A stretch of DNA of 56,087 nucleotides from JBBDYH01 sp040901795 (GCA_040901795.1 JBBDYH010000001.1:1-56087); one strand, 5' to 3'; shown: positions 8,801 through 17,289, counted from the stretch's first letter. Numbers and translations are program-made. Notes: generated from the letters alone by a model not told the origin.

Positions 8801-10464
8801 CGGGCGAAGGGGGTCAGCTTCCCGGACACAAGGTCGATCGCGAGATCGCCCGCATCCGGCACAGCACGCCCGGCGTGGGGCTGATCTCTCCGCCGCCGCA
8901 TCACGACATCTATTCAATCGAAGATCTTGCCCAGCTAATTCACGACTTGAAGAACTCCAACCGCGAAGCCCGAATTAGCGTCAAGCTCGTCGCCGAAGTC
9001 GGCGTGGGCACGGTCGCGGCCGGGGTGTCGAAAGGTAAAAGCGACGTCGTGCTCATCAGCGGTCACGACGGCGGCACGGGGGCGAGTCCGCAGACGTCGA
9101 TCAAACACGCCGGTTTGCCTTGGGAGCTCGGACTGGCCGAGACGCATCAGGTATTGGTGATGAACGACCTGCGGAGTCGGATCGTTGTGCAGACCGACGG
9201 CATGATCCGCACGCCGAAGGATGTGATCATCGCCACGCTGTTGGGCGCCGAGGAGTGGGGGGTGGCCACCGGCGCGCTCGTGACCATTGGCTGCATCATG
9301 ATGCGCAAGTGTCACCTCAACACGTGTCCGGTCGGCATTGCCACGCAAGATCCCGAGCTGCGCAAGAAGTTCGCCGGCAAGCCGGAGTTCGTGGTCAATT
9401 ACTTCTTCATGCTGGCCGAAGGGGTCCGCGAGATCATGGCCCAACTCGGCTTCCGCACGATCAACGAGATGGTTGGCCGCGTCGATTTGCTCGACACGCG
9501 AAAGGCGATCAATCATTGGAAGGCGAAGGGTCTGGATTTCTCGGCGATCCTGCACAAGCCGCAAGTGCCGGATTTCGTAAAGACCTACTGCTGCGAGCCG
9601 CAGGATCACGGCATTCAGAACTCGTTGGACGTGACGACGCTCTTGGATCTTTGCCGGCCGGCGCTCGAAAACCAATCGCCCGTCATCGTCAACTTGCCGA
9701 TTGTCAACCGCAATCGCACGGTCGGCACGATCCTCTCCAGCGAAGTGACAAAGCGCTACGGCGGCCAGGGTTTCGAGCGAGATAACACGATCGAGCTGAA
9801 CTTCAAAGGCTCGGCGGGGCAGAGCTTATTCGCGTTTGGAGTGCATGGCATCACAGTCCGCGTCGAAGGCGATGCCAACGACTACTGCGGCAAGGGCTTG
9901 TCGGGCGGGCGCATCATTCTGTATCCGCCCCAGGAAGCCACGTTTGTGCCCGAAGAGAACATCCTCGTCGGCAACGTGGCTCTGTATGGCGCCACGAGCG
10001 GCGAGTTCTTCGCGCGCGGGATCGCCGGCGAGCGGTTCTGCGTTCGCAACAGCGGGGCGCATGCGGTGGTCGAAGGCGTCGGCGACCATGGCTGCGAATA
10101 CATGACCGGCGGCCGTGCGATCATCCTCGGCGCGACGGGGCGGAACTTTGCCGCAGGCATGAGCGGCGGGATCGCTTATGTGCTTGACGAGAAGGGCACG
10201 TTCCCGCGGCTCATTAACATGGAAATGGTCGAGATCGATCCGTTGACGGACGAGGACCTCGAATACATTCAGATGATGGTCGCCAAGCACACACACTTCA
10301 CCGGCAGCATGGTCGGCCAGCGCGTACTCGAACGCTGGGACGAGCTTTCGCAGAAATTCGTCAAGATCATGCCGACCGACTACAAACGAGCCCTCGCCGA
10401 CCTGCAGCGCATCGCTGAAGAAGAGCAGGCTCGGCAGGACGAGCTGGCGGCGTCGCCAGGTTGA
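5875..10464 (+). CDS. gltB: Glutamate synthase large subunit
   Basis: The 1529-residue alpha subunit of NADPH-type glutamate synthase. It converts glutamine and 2-oxoglutarate to two glutamates with electrons delivered by GltD. The N-terminal class II glutamine amidotransferase domain starts at Cys26 (HDACGVGF); in homologues a short propeptide is removed to expose this nucleophile. The central and FMN-binding synthase domains follow. The 3Fe-4S cysteines are seen in CIMMRKCHLNTC near residue 1140, and the C-terminal beta-helix carries repeated G-x-x-G-x-x-x-G turns. Length is normal for the family. gltD follows after 160 bases on the same strand. Confidence 0.97.
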   Translation: MRPLMQNKGLPAAQGLYHPANEHDACGVGFVVNMHGKKSHKIVRQGLEILVNLTHRGACGCDPLTGDGAGMLLQMPDAFFRAQLADEGIQLPPAGDYGIGNIFFPPQDNERLGCEAMIERICAEEGQKFLGWRDVPTDNRDIGRSARDVEPRIRQAVIGRGDPTPREMFEWKLYVIRKRVGVNVAAAELSQKNYFYINTLSSRVIVYKGLLLADQVERYYKDLADERMESALALVHQRYSTNTFPTWDLAHPFRFIAHNGEINTLRGNVNWMRARESMLASEKYGEDLQKIVPICTPGGSDSKIFDNALELLLMGGRSLAQAMSMLIPEPWAGHESMSDELKAYYEYQACLMEPWDGPASIAFTDGTSIGACLDRNGLRPSRYWVMKDGLVIMASEAGVLDVPQSEVKSKGRLRPGRMFLVDTSQGRIIGDDEIKRGLASRNPYRKWLNENQVKLHELPAVAEGNGYQTNGHPAEPLMKLQRTFGYTLEDLRILMAPMAYDGQEPVGSMGNDTPLAVLSDRPQLLYAYFKQLFAQVTNPPLDAIREEIITSMITTIGSEGNLMTETPEQCRLLRLDYPVIDNDELAKIKALNDDRLVSRTLSTLFPRSEGAAGLRRRLHELRDEATRAVHEGVTILILSDRGVNHDMAPIPALLATANVHNHLVREGTRTRCGLVVETGEAREVQHFALLTGYGAGAVNPYLAFTTLDQMYAQNYFPGDVDKKKLHKNYVKAACKGLLKVMSKMGISTQQSYRGAQIFEAVGLNQAFVDEYFTYTASRISGIGLEEIAEESIRRHEHAYPRVELPQVLDLDVGGHYQWRRKGEAHMLSPDVVARLQHATRINSREEFQKFCELIDRQQTQLLTLRGLLEFKKSKSIPLDEVEPAKDIVRRFATGAMSYGSISKEAHETLAIAMNRIGGKSNTGEGGEDPARYVLDENGDNRASAIKQVASGRFGVTSEYLNSARELQIKMAQGAKPGEGGQLPGHKVDREIARIRHSTPGVGLISPPPHHDIYSIEDLAQLIHDLKNSNREARISVKLVAEVGVGTVAAGVSKGKSDVVLISGHDGGTGASPQTSIKHAGLPWELGLAETHQVLVMNDLRSRIVVQTDGMIRTPKDVIIATLLGAEEWGVATGALVTIGCIMMRKCHLNTCPVGIATQDPELRKKFAGKPEFVVNYFFMLAEGVREIMAQLGFRTINEMVGRVDLLDTRKAINHWKAKGLDFSAILHKPQVPDFVKTYCCEPQDHGIQNSLDVTTLLDLCRPALENQSPVIVNLPIVNRNRTVGTILSSEVTKRYGGQGFERDNTIELNFKGSAGQSLFAFGVHGITVRVEGDANDYCGKGLSGGRIILYPPQEATFVPEENILVGNVALYGATSGEFFARGIAGERFCVRNSGAHAVVEGVGDHGCEYMTGGRAIILGATGRNFAAGMSGGIAYVLDEKGTFPRLINMEMVEIDPLTDEDLEYIQMMVAKHTHFTGSMVGQRVLERWDELSQKFVKIMPTDYKRALADLQRIAEEEQARQDELAASPG

Positions 10465-10469
10465 AAGCA

Positions 10470-10557
10470 AGACTAGGAGACGAGGAGACTGGGAGACTGG
10501 GAGACGACTGAGACAACGTTCACTCCCGGTCTCCTCGTCTCCCAGTCTCCTAGTCTT
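10470..10557. repeat. Inverted repeat of GAGACTGGGAGAC-type units between gltB and gltD
   Basis: The left arm is built from tandem units such as GAGACGAGGAGACTGGGAGA, and the right arm contains the complement (GTCTCCTCGTCTCCCAGTC, continuing to CTAGTCTT). The arms span about 10470-10506 and 10528-10556 and would form a long hairpin in the gltB-gltD intergenic RNA. It could attenuate or stabilise the transcript, or be an intergenic mobile repeat. Confidence 0.75.
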
Positions 10558-10624
10558 TCCACCATGTCGCTTGACCAAAACAACCAAAACACGATCCAGA
10601 TCGAGTACGCGTTAGGGAAAAAAG

Positions 10625-12112
10625 ATGGGCGAAGTCCGCGGGTTCATGAAGTACGAGCGCAAGACGAGCGGCAAAGAGCCAGTGCCGCAGCGTCTCAAGC
10701 ATTTTCGTGAGTTCCTCACGATCTTGCCGAATGAAGAGCTGCGCACTCAAGGCGCGCGGTGCATGGACTGCGGGGTCCCGTTCTGCCATACGGGCTGTCC
10801 GTTGGGCAACATCATTCCCGACTGGAACGACCTGGTGTACCGTGACCAATGGCAAGAGGCGCTGGAGCGATTGCACGCCACGAACAACTTCCCGGAGTTC
10901 ACCGGTCGCGTCTGCCCCGCCCCGTGCGAAGCGGCCTGCGTGCTGGGAATCAACGAAGATCCGGTGGCCATCAAGCAGATCGAGATGTCGATCGCCGACC
11001 GCGGCTTCAACGAAGGTTGGATCCAGCCTGCGCCGCCGCTGACGCGCACCGGCAAGCGTGTGGCCGTCATCGGCAGCGGGCCGGCTGGGTTGGCGGCCGC
11101 GCAGCAACTCAACCGTGCAGGGCACCAGGTCGTCGTCTACGAGCGCTCCGACCGGCCGGGCGGATTATTGATGTACGGCATCCCCGACTTCAAGCTGGAG
11201 AAGTCGCGCGTCTGGCGGCGAATCCAGCAGATGGAAGAAGAAGGCGTCGAGTTCCGCTGCGACTCGAATGTTGGCGTCAACGTGCCGACGCACGAGCTGC
11301 GCGAGAACTTCAATGCGATCCTGCTCTGCGGCGGCGCGACGCAAGGCCGCGATCTGCCGATCCCCGGACGCGAGCTGGCGGGCGTCCATTTTGCCATGGA
11401 GTTTCTCACGCAGCAGAACAAGGCAAATCAGGGTGACGCGATCCTCAACCAAATCACCGCCACAGGCAAGGACGTGATCGTCATCGGCGGCGGCGACACC
11501 GGCAGCGACTGCGATGGCACGAGCAACCGGCAAGGCTGCAACAGCCTCACGCAGTTCGAGCTGCTCCCCAAGCCGCCCGACGTGGGCAATTACCCGCGCG
11601 CCGACCAGCGTCCGGCGGGCACGCCGTGGCCGCATTGGCCGGTAATCTTGCGGACCAGCACGTCGCACGAGGAAGGCTGTCACCGCGAGTGGAGCATTCT
11701 CACCAAGGAGTTCCGCGGCGACGCGAACAACCACGTTGAGAGCCTGCTCACCGTCAACATCGAATGGACCAAGGACGCGCAAGGCCGTCACGTCATGCAA
11801 GAGATCCCCGGCACGGAGAAGAACTGGCCCTGTCAGCTTGTGCTCCTGGCGATGGGTTTTGTCGGACCCGAGCGGCAAGGCCCGATTGGCGATCTGGGGC
11901 TGGAGCTCGACCCGCGCGGCAACGTCAAAACCGACGGGCACTACAAGACCAGTCTCGACGGCGTCTTTGCAGCGGGCGATCTGCGTCGCGGGCAGTCGCT
12001 GGTCGTCTGGGCCATCCACGAAGGCCGCGAAGCCGCCCGCGCCGTGGACAAGCACCTGATGGGCGTGACGCATCTGCCCAGCGTCAACGCCGGCGATTTT
12101 GCCTGGAAATAG
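10625..12112 (+). CDS. gltD: Glutamate synthase small subunit
   Basis: The 495-residue beta subunit of glutamate synthase, which oxidises NAD(P)H and passes electrons to GltB. The N-terminal Fe-S region has cysteines 46, 49, 54 and 58 (CMDCGVPFCHTGC) and a second group in CPAPCEAAC. The FAD-binding GSGPAGLAAAQQL motif begins near residue 149, and the NAD(P)H-binding IGGGDTGSDC motif is near 288. The C-terminal GDLRRGQSLVVWAI is the conserved end of the FAD domain. The ATG at 10625 gives the standard N-terminus. It follows gltB in the same direction, separated by a hairpin-forming repeat. Confidence 0.96.
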   Translation: MGEVRGFMKYERKTSGKEPVPQRLKHFREFLTILPNEELRTQGARCMDCGVPFCHTGCPLGNIIPDWNDLVYRDQWQEALERLHATNNFPEFTGRVCPAPCEAACVLGINEDPVAIKQIEMSIADRGFNEGWIQPAPPLTRTGKRVAVIGSGPAGLAAAQQLNRAGHQVVVYERSDRPGGLLMYGIPDFKLEKSRVWRRIQQMEEEGVEFRCDSNVGVNVPTHELRENFNAILLCGGATQGRDLPIPGRELAGVHFAMEFLTQQNKANQGDAILNQITATGKDVIVIGGGDTGSDCDGTSNRQGCNSLTQFELLPKPPDVGNYPRADQRPAGTPWPHWPVILRTSTSHEEGCHREWSILTKEFRGDANNHVESLLTVNIEWTKDAQGRHVMQEIPGTEKNWPCQLVLLAMGFVGPERQGPIGDLGLELDPRGNVKTDGHYKTSLDGVFAAGDLRRGQSLVVWAIHEGREAARAVDKHLMGVTHLPSVNAGDFAWK

Positions 12113-12275
12113 CCCGGACTAATCGTCAACGACGATACGCCCTGGCGCGGCGGCCTTGCCGTCGACGCCATCTTTAGCGACTAGGCGAAGCCGGCAGGCG
12201 GCATTGATCGCGGCGGTGACGTTGTGACGATTTCCTCTATTAGGGAATCTAACCGGTTATCGGAGACGTCTCTTT

Positions 12276-12713
12276 ATGCACATCCGCCTGGACCCTAGCT
12301 CAAAAGTCGAGAACTCAGATACTCCGAAGGCCGTGATTCTGGCGATCGACGACGACCCGGCGACCGTCGCCGACATCGTGCGGATTCTGGGCGCCGGAGG
12401 TTACACCTGTCATTGCTGCCGCGACCTGGACGGTGCAGCCGAACAATTTGGCGTCGTCTCGCCCGACCTGGTGATCGCCGACCTTTCGATCGCCGGACCG
12501 AACGGCTGTCAGTTGAAGGAAGCGATTCGGCGCGAGGCGGGCTATTTGGACGTGCCGCTGATGTATCTTTCCAACGCGCAAGGGCCAGACATCATCCATC
12601 GCCACGGTGAATGCGGCGGAGTGTACTACGTCCGCAAGCCGCTCAACGTGCTGGTGCTCTTGGAACTGGTCGATAAGGCGCTGTGGAAGCCGCAACTCTC
12701 TGCAGTGCTGTGA
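12276..12713 (+). CDS. Single-domain response regulator
   Basis: A 145-residue protein consisting of one CheY-like receiver domain with no output domain. The acidic pocket is DDD at residues 25-27, the predicted phospho-acceptor is Asp69 in VIADLS, Ser99 occupies the switch Thr/Ser position and Lys121 is in VRKPLN. No histidine kinase is adjacent. It could act by protein-protein contact in a phosphorelay or with a chemosensory partner; the partner is unknown. Its stop codon sits inside a palindromic repeat (CTGTGACTCGTCAC). Confidence 0.85.
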   Translation: MHIRLDPSSKVENSDTPKAVILAIDDDPATVADIVRILGAGGYTCHCCRDLDGAAEQFGVVSPDLVIADLSIAGPNGCQLKEAIRREAGYLDVPLMYLSNAQGPDIIHRHGECGGVYYVRKPLNVLVLLELVDKALWKPQLSAVL

Positions 12714-12755
12714 CTCGTCACTGTGGAGTGCTGTGACTTGTCACAGCTTTGGATT
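12706..12755. repeat. Palindromic repeat family 1, copy a
   Basis: The core GCTGTGACTTGTCACAGC at 12730-12747 is a perfect palindrome, flanked by GGAGT on the left and TTTGGATTTC on the right. A related half unit, GCTGTGACTCGTCAC, lies immediately upstream and contains the stop codon of the response regulator. Confidence 0.8.
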
Positions 12756-12801
12756 TCGAATCGTTCTCAACCGCGCGGCAAGTTTCGGTCCAATGCCGGG
12801 T

Positions 12802-12842
12802 TTGAAAAAGAAAGCGACGACGAGTCGTCGCACGCCAAAGAC
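12802..12842. repeat. Palindromic repeat family 1, copy b
   Basis: The core GCGACGACGAGTCGTCGC is at 12814-12831, preceded by TTTGAAAAAGAAA and followed by a CGCCAAAGACG variant of the usual CTCCAAAG flank. It overlaps the 3' end of the leftward EF-hand lipoprotein region. Confidence 0.8.
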
Positions 12843-12844
12843 GC

Positions 12845-13447
12845 TCAACGCGAAGTCAACTGATACGCGCCGCCGGTCGTGCCGGGTACGATCTCCTGCC
12901 CCAGAGTCGTCTCGGTGTTGAAGCGGGCCGGGATCTTGGCACTGGGGTGTGTAATGCGGACTTTATAGAGGCCCGGCTGAACGCCGCGGATCATCCGTTG
13001 ATCCTCGGGTAGCAGCTTAGGATCGATCTTTAAGATGGCGCCGTCGCTTCGCATGACTCCACTGGCCGGCATCACGGCATCGCCCAAGAACGGTTCTGGG
13101 TCCAGCGTCACCTCCGCCCCCCCCAGCGTCCGACCGTCGAGCGTTACGTTACAGTAGAACGTCATGAGGCCCGTTTCCCCCTCGCTCCAGAGGCGAATTC
13201 GCGATGCGATTTCATCGGCCGATACCTCGCCGTCGCTATCTTTGTCGGCAGTTTGCATCGTGAGCGCCGGCAGATCCTTGAGCTCCGCTTCCGACAACAC
13301 GCCGTCTCCGTCATCATCGTAGGCCTCGATCGCCCCGGCCGCCGCTTCGTCGGCGTTCACCTCCGGCGGCGCCACCGCGGAGAGCCCGCCGCAGCCGCAG
13401 AGGAACAACACGACGACCGCGATGTTCGCTTTGCAATCTCTGATCAT
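12845..13447 (-). CDS. Lipoprotein with EF-hand pair and transthyretin-like C-terminal region
   Basis: A 200-residue exported protein. The ATG at 13447 is chosen because it is followed by a short hydrophobic signal ending in a lipobox-like LCGC. Longer in-frame starts would translate an intergenic repeat. Residues near 45-85 carry two EF-hand-like calcium loops, DDDGDGVLSEAEL and DKDSDGEVSADEI. The C-terminal half (GRTLGGAEVTLDPE to GLYKVRITHPS) resembles carboxypeptidase regulatory or transthyretin-like domains. It lies 115 bases downstream of a DUF1559 protein on the same strand, a pairing that recurs in planctomycetes. Function is unknown; a surface protein is likely. Confidence 0.75.
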   Translation of the reverse strand: MIRDCKANIAVVVLFLCGCGGLSAVAPPEVNADEAAAGAIEAYDDDGDGVLSEAELKDLPALTMQTADKDSDGEVSADEIASRIRLWSEGETGLMTFYCNVTLDGRTLGGAEVTLDPEPFLGDAVMPASGVMRSDGAILKIDPKLLPEDQRMIRGVQPGLYKVRITHPSAKIPARFNTETTLGQEIVPGTTGGAYQLTSR

Positions 13448-13502
13448 GCGGATACCACGAATAACGCTGACCATAAACCGCACCAATCCAGTGCGAGGCC
13501 GT

Positions 13503-13562
13503 TTTGAAATCCAAAGCGACGACGAGTCATCGCACTCCAAAGATGAGTCACTGCACTCCAAA
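13503..13562. repeat. Palindromic repeat family 1, copy c with extra half unit
   Basis: The core GCGACGACGAGTCATCGC is at 13516-13533, one mismatch from a perfect palindrome, with flanks GAAATCCAAA and ACTCCAAAG. A further partial unit, GATGAGTCACTGCACTCCAAA, directly follows. The array fills the gap between the DUF1559 gene and the lipoprotein gene. Confidence 0.75.
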
Positions 13563-14558
13563 TCAATTCCAATCCGGCGTGGGAAGTTTATCCCGGCGAT
13601 TGGAGAGTCGGCGGTGCGTCTCGCCGTCGATATCATAGCGAATGAACTGCACCGAGCCGTCGCAAAACGCGAAGAAGCAGCCCTCCGGGTGGGCGCTGCC
13701 GAAGACGCGAATTCCGTCAAACCCGCGGCGGTCGGGCGTTGGCGCCAGGTCGGGGTGTCCCCAGCGTAAGACGTCCCAATCGTGCCCCTGGTACATGCTG
13801 CCGTTGTCGGCCGCGCCCCCGCCGGACTCGTAGAACCGCGGTTCGAGATTCTTCTCGCCGGCCCAGTAGGTTTTCGAAGTTCCGTCAGGAACTTGCGTCG
13901 GCTTAACGGCGCTCAACGCGAACGTTACGCCGGTGTTATTGGTGACCCAACTGGGTGCGGTGGCGCTCGTGGCGCCGGCGGAGGGGCCGCCCCACGTCTG
14001 TACGATCTCGCCGCCATTGCCGGCGTAGTCGGTCTTGGCATGGCCGAAATCATTGGAGGCGTTGCTCGTCTCTTGTGCGGTCACCGGATAGGTTTTCACC
14101 GTTCGGCGGCTGGGGCAGATGAACACCGGCACCGCCATTGACTGCATCCGGCCAAGCGCAGTTCGCTTGGCCGCGCCGGAGAGGCCTTTGCCCAGGTCGT
14201 GAATGGCCGTTTCCTCCAGGTAAGGCAACGTGTTGTAGATCCAGCCGCCAGGCTGCGCACGGCCGAAGCCGCGATCCGGATCGCCGGCCCAGGTGTAGCC
14301 CCAGCCCGAAGACGGATAATGCTTCTGCGCATCCGCATGGTTGTGAGCAGCGAGGCCAATTTGCCTGAGGTTGTTCTGGCACTGCGTACGGCGACTGGCC
14401 TCGCGCGCGGCCTGAATTGCCGGCAAGATCAATGCGACCAGCACTCCGATAATGGCAATCACGACCAACAGCTCGACGAGTGTAAACGCTGCGCGAGTGG
14501 AAGCGCCAGGACGGCGCACCGGCGTCCGAGGTGCATTGGGGCGGATGATAGTTTGCAT
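13563..14558 (-). CDS. DUF1559 prepilin-like secreted protein
   Basis: A 331-residue protein of the planctomycete-expanded DUF1559 family. Residues 24-50 form a type IV pilin-like N-terminus (AFTLVELLVVIAIIGVLVAL) with the conserved Glu at position +5 of the predicted mature protein. The residue before the cleavage site is Ala24, where Gly is usual. The C-terminus has the family's H-x9-DG signature (HPEGCFFAFCDG). Members are thought to be processed by a prepilin peptidase and to form pseudopilin-like structures, but their role is unestablished. It precedes the EF-hand lipoprotein on the same strand. Confidence 0.92.
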   Translation of the reverse strand: MQTIIRPNAPRTPVRRPGASTRAAFTLVELLVVIAIIGVLVALILPAIQAAREASRRTQCQNNLRQIGLAAHNHADAQKHYPSSGWGYTWAGDPDRGFGRAQPGGWIYNTLPYLEETAIHDLGKGLSGAAKRTALGRMQSMAVPVFICPSRRTVKTYPVTAQETSNASNDFGHAKTDYAGNGGEIVQTWGGPSAGATSATAPSWVTNNTGVTFALSAVKPTQVPDGTSKTYWAGEKNLEPRFYESGGGAADNGSMYQGHDWDVLRWGHPDLAPTPDRRGFDGIRVFGSAHPEGCFFAFCDGSVQFIRYDIDGETHRRLSNRRDKLPTPDWN

Positions 14559-14837
14559 TCTCTATTCTCCGGGTGGGAAGCCGCTCTCTGCGGCCAACAC
14601 GGCGGTCAGGCATCGCCCCGTATGACTCGGCGCACGGCAAAACTGCATGTTCCCACGATGCGGCGGCCGGGTCAACTGGTTTGTAAGGGTTGTAACGAGT
14701 CTGCATGCGTTTCCGGTGAATGCGGACGGAAGCGGTAACACGGGCATTTAAGTCGATTGGAACGGCATCCTAATAAATCAACGATCGATCGTACGTCGAT
14801 ACGGCACTGTGAGTGTCTATCGATAAGGAAATCGACC

Positions 14838-15461
14838 ATGAAACGGCTGTTGCTCGTATGCGGCATCGTGCTCGGCTGGAATGGGCCAGCGCTGGCCGAT
14901 CATCATCACGGATGCTGTGCCGGTTGCGGCTGTAACCAGGGCTTGCGCAAAGTTTGCCGCTGGGTGTGCGAGGAGGTCGAGGAAAAGGCGCCGGGCTTCG
15001 CTTGCGAGTGCGAAGACGTAGTCGTTCCCGGCAAGAGTCCTTTCTGTGTGCAGGAGGTTTGCGTCGATCCATGCCAAGACTCCACGCCTCATCTATTTGG
15101 GCGATTGCACCACAAACTAGTTTGGGGACCGCCGTCGGAATGCTGCGTGAAGACGGTCAAGGTGCTGGTCCGCAAGGACAAAACCGTCAAGAAGAAGGTT
15201 TGGAAGCCAATTGTCGAGACGGTTTGCGATACGTGCTGCAACAACTGCACGGCGGGCGGATCGCCGCCGGGCGTCAACGGCGGCGATATGCCGCCAGCGA
15301 TCGACAAGAGATTGCCCGATGATAACCCGATTGCTCCGCATGGTGAATCAGGGGCCCTGATGCCGCCAATGCCGCCAGGTCCAGCCGGCCGGGAAACTTC
15401 CTTCCGTCGCGGAATCAATTCACTGATGTCGACGTTTGCTCCTGTCAACGGACAACGTTGA
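14838..15461 (+). CDS. Cysteine-rich secreted protein, unknown function
   Basis: A 207-residue protein with a signal peptide (MKRLLLVCGIVLGWNGPALA) and a mature part very rich in cysteine. Clusters include HHHGCCAGCGC, KVCRWVCEEV, CECED, CVQEVCVDPC, ECCVKTVKV and CDTCCNNC. The ATG at 14838 has an AAGGAA ribosome-binding site eight bases upstream. The segment KDKTVKKKVWKPIVETVC resembles the lysine/valine strands seen in other planctomycete wall-associated cysteine-rich proteins. The C-terminal 70 residues are proline- and glycine-rich. It may be a disulfide-linked surface or wall component, or bind metals; no enzymatic motif was seen. A porin gene follows on the same strand. Confidence 0.75.
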   Translation: MKRLLLVCGIVLGWNGPALADHHHGCCAGCGCNQGLRKVCRWVCEEVEEKAPGFACECEDVVVPGKSPFCVQEVCVDPCQDSTPHLFGRLHHKLVWGPPSECCVKTVKVLVRKDKTVKKKVWKPIVETVCDTCCNNCTAGGSPPGVNGGDMPPAIDKRLPDDNPIAPHGESGALMPPMPPGPAGRETSFRRGINSLMSTFAPVNGQR

Positions 15462-15548
15462 TCACGACATACTCGCCGGCACGGAATGCCGGTCGAGCAG
15501 ATCCCTCGCATAGCCGACAAGAGTTAACGGATTAACGAGAATCTTGAC

Positions 15549-17135
15549 ATGGACGTACTCACCAAGCGCTACGGCGCTTGGCTTGCGCTAGCGATCTTAT
15601 TGTGGGCGAATGCGACGCAGAGCGCGCTTGCTCAGCTTTCCAACCACAATCTCGATGATCAGGGCGCGCGCTGGCCCGCCACACCGCAAGCTGTGCCTTT
15701 GCCTGATCTGCCGGCGGAACAGCCGCCAACAATACCGCCGCCGGCTTTCATTCCGCAGCCGATCGAATACCGGCCGTTCGCTCCTGCAGTGCAGGCTTCT
15801 TTCCAGCCAGACAGCGAGCCGTCCGCGAGCTCACTGAAAGAGTTGGAGGAGCGGCTGGCAAAGCTGGAAGGGGCCTGGAAAGACCAGGAGGAGGCCGAGG
15901 CGGAGTCGAAAGCGGATGCGGCAAAGAAGCCCAGCATGAGCATTACCGGGCGGATTCACCTGGATTCCTGGACGTTTACTGAAGACGACGCGGGGATCGG
16001 ATTCTTCGAGAACCCCGATTCCGGCGCAGATCCAGAAAACCGGCTGTTTTTCCGTCGTCTACGGATCGCCTGGCTGGGCGAGGCCTTTGAAACGATGCTC
16101 TACAAGATGGAGTTTGACTTCAACGAACCTTCGAACCCGGAGATCAAGGACAACTATATCGGATTCCAGCATCTGCCCATTTTTCAGACAGTGCTTATCG
16201 GTGTTCAGAAGCGGCCGATCGGTTTGGATCACCTGAACAGCAGCCGGTACAACATTTTCATCGAGCGACCGCTGGTGGTGGAGGCGTTTAACGAAGACGC
16301 GCGGCGACTGGGCATCTGTTCGTACAACGTCTCGGACGACGAAGTTTATAATTGGCAGTATGGCGCCTATCTGTTGGAAAACCCGAACGAGAGCGGATCG
16401 GTGATCGGCGACTCCCGGCAGGGCAGCTTCAATGCCCGGTTAGCCAGCAGCCCCTGGTACGACGAGCCCTCGGACGGTCGGTATTACTTTCATTGGGCCG
16501 TGTCGGGAATGGTTGCCCAACCGGACGGCGATGCTCATCCGACCGACACCAATCCGAATCTGGGCCGGTTCCGCACGCGGAGCGAAATCCGCTCCAGCAC
16601 GCGATGGTTGGACACGGGGCCAATCGCGGGCGCCGAGACCTATGAGATCCTGGGGCTCGAATCGATCTACAACTACGGGCCATTACAGATCGTCGCCGAA
16701 CATCAGACTTCCTGGCTGCAACGGGACGAAACGACGCCGGGCACCGGACCGGACGTGGTACTCCACGGAGGATACATTCAGGCGGCCTATTTTCTGACGG
16801 GCGAGTACATGACGTACGAGCGAGACTCCGGAACGATCGGTCGCGTCTCTCCGTTTGAAAACTTCTTTGTCGTTCGCGACGCAGAGGGCAGAATCTGTCA
16901 CGGCTGTGGCGCCTGGCAGGTGGCGATACGCTATTCGTATCTGGATCTAAGTGACGAGGATATTCTCGGCGGCGTCGGCTCGAACACCACGCTCGCGCTG
17001 GTCTGGTACTTCAATCCCTATTCTTCGCTGCAGCTCAATGCCGTCTATGGCGAGATCGAAGAGCACGAGCCGGTAGGCGGGTTCACCGAGGGCGAATTCG
17101 TCGCGCTAGGCGCGCGGTTGCGAATCGACTTCTAA
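15549..17135 (+). CDS. Outer-membrane porin, phosphate-selective porin O/P type
   Basis: A 528-residue outer-membrane protein. It has a signal peptide ending ATQSALA, a proline-rich linker, a short coiled-coil stretch near residues 95-130 (LKELEERLAKLEGAWKDQEE), then a beta-barrel region. Alternating aromatic strands such as RLFFRRLRIAWLGE and a C-terminal LGARLRIDF ending in Phe are typical of porins. The coiled coil could trimerise the barrel or contact the cell wall, as in other bacteria with porins bearing N-terminal coiled coils. The substrate cannot be deduced; the family name comes from OprO/OprP. It lies 87 bases after the cysteine-rich protein and may be co-transcribed with it. Confidence 0.85.
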   Translation: MDVLTKRYGAWLALAILLWANATQSALAQLSNHNLDDQGARWPATPQAVPLPDLPAEQPPTIPPPAFIPQPIEYRPFAPAVQASFQPDSEPSASSLKELEERLAKLEGAWKDQEEAEAESKADAAKKPSMSITGRIHLDSWTFTEDDAGIGFFENPDSGADPENRLFFRRLRIAWLGEAFETMLYKMEFDFNEPSNPEIKDNYIGFQHLPIFQTVLIGVQKRPIGLDHLNSSRYNIFIERPLVVEAFNEDARRLGICSYNVSDDEVYNWQYGAYLLENPNESGSVIGDSRQGSFNARLASSPWYDEPSDGRYYFHWAVSGMVAQPDGDAHPTDTNPNLGRFRTRSEIRSSTRWLDTGPIAGAETYEILGLESIYNYGPLQIVAEHQTSWLQRDETTPGTGPDVVLHGGYIQAAYFLTGEYMTYERDSGTIGRVSPFENFFVVRDAEGRICHGCGAWQVAIRYSYLDLSDEDILGGVGSNTTLALVWYFNPYSSLQLNAVYGEIEEHEPVGGFTEGEFVALGARLRIDF

Positions 17136-17289
17136 CGCCTTTTTAGAGTGGCGCCGTCGTCATCCGTCACGTGCGCCGGTTAGTTATTCACCGGCTTGCT
17201 AATGCACCGGCATTGCAACCCGGCATAGGACAACTTGGAAGGGCCGTACTGCGCGCGACCTCGATACCTCTCTGGAATTCATCGTAAGA

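Noticed and set aside
12706..13562. CRISPR-like reading of the repeated palindromes
   Set aside because: Units are irregularly spaced, have no uniform spacers, and no cas gene is present. They are dispersed intergenic palindromes.
13448..13720. N-terminal extension of the EF-hand lipoprotein
   Set aside because: It overlaps the DUF1559 coding end and translates a palindromic repeat. A good lipoprotein signal starts at 13447.
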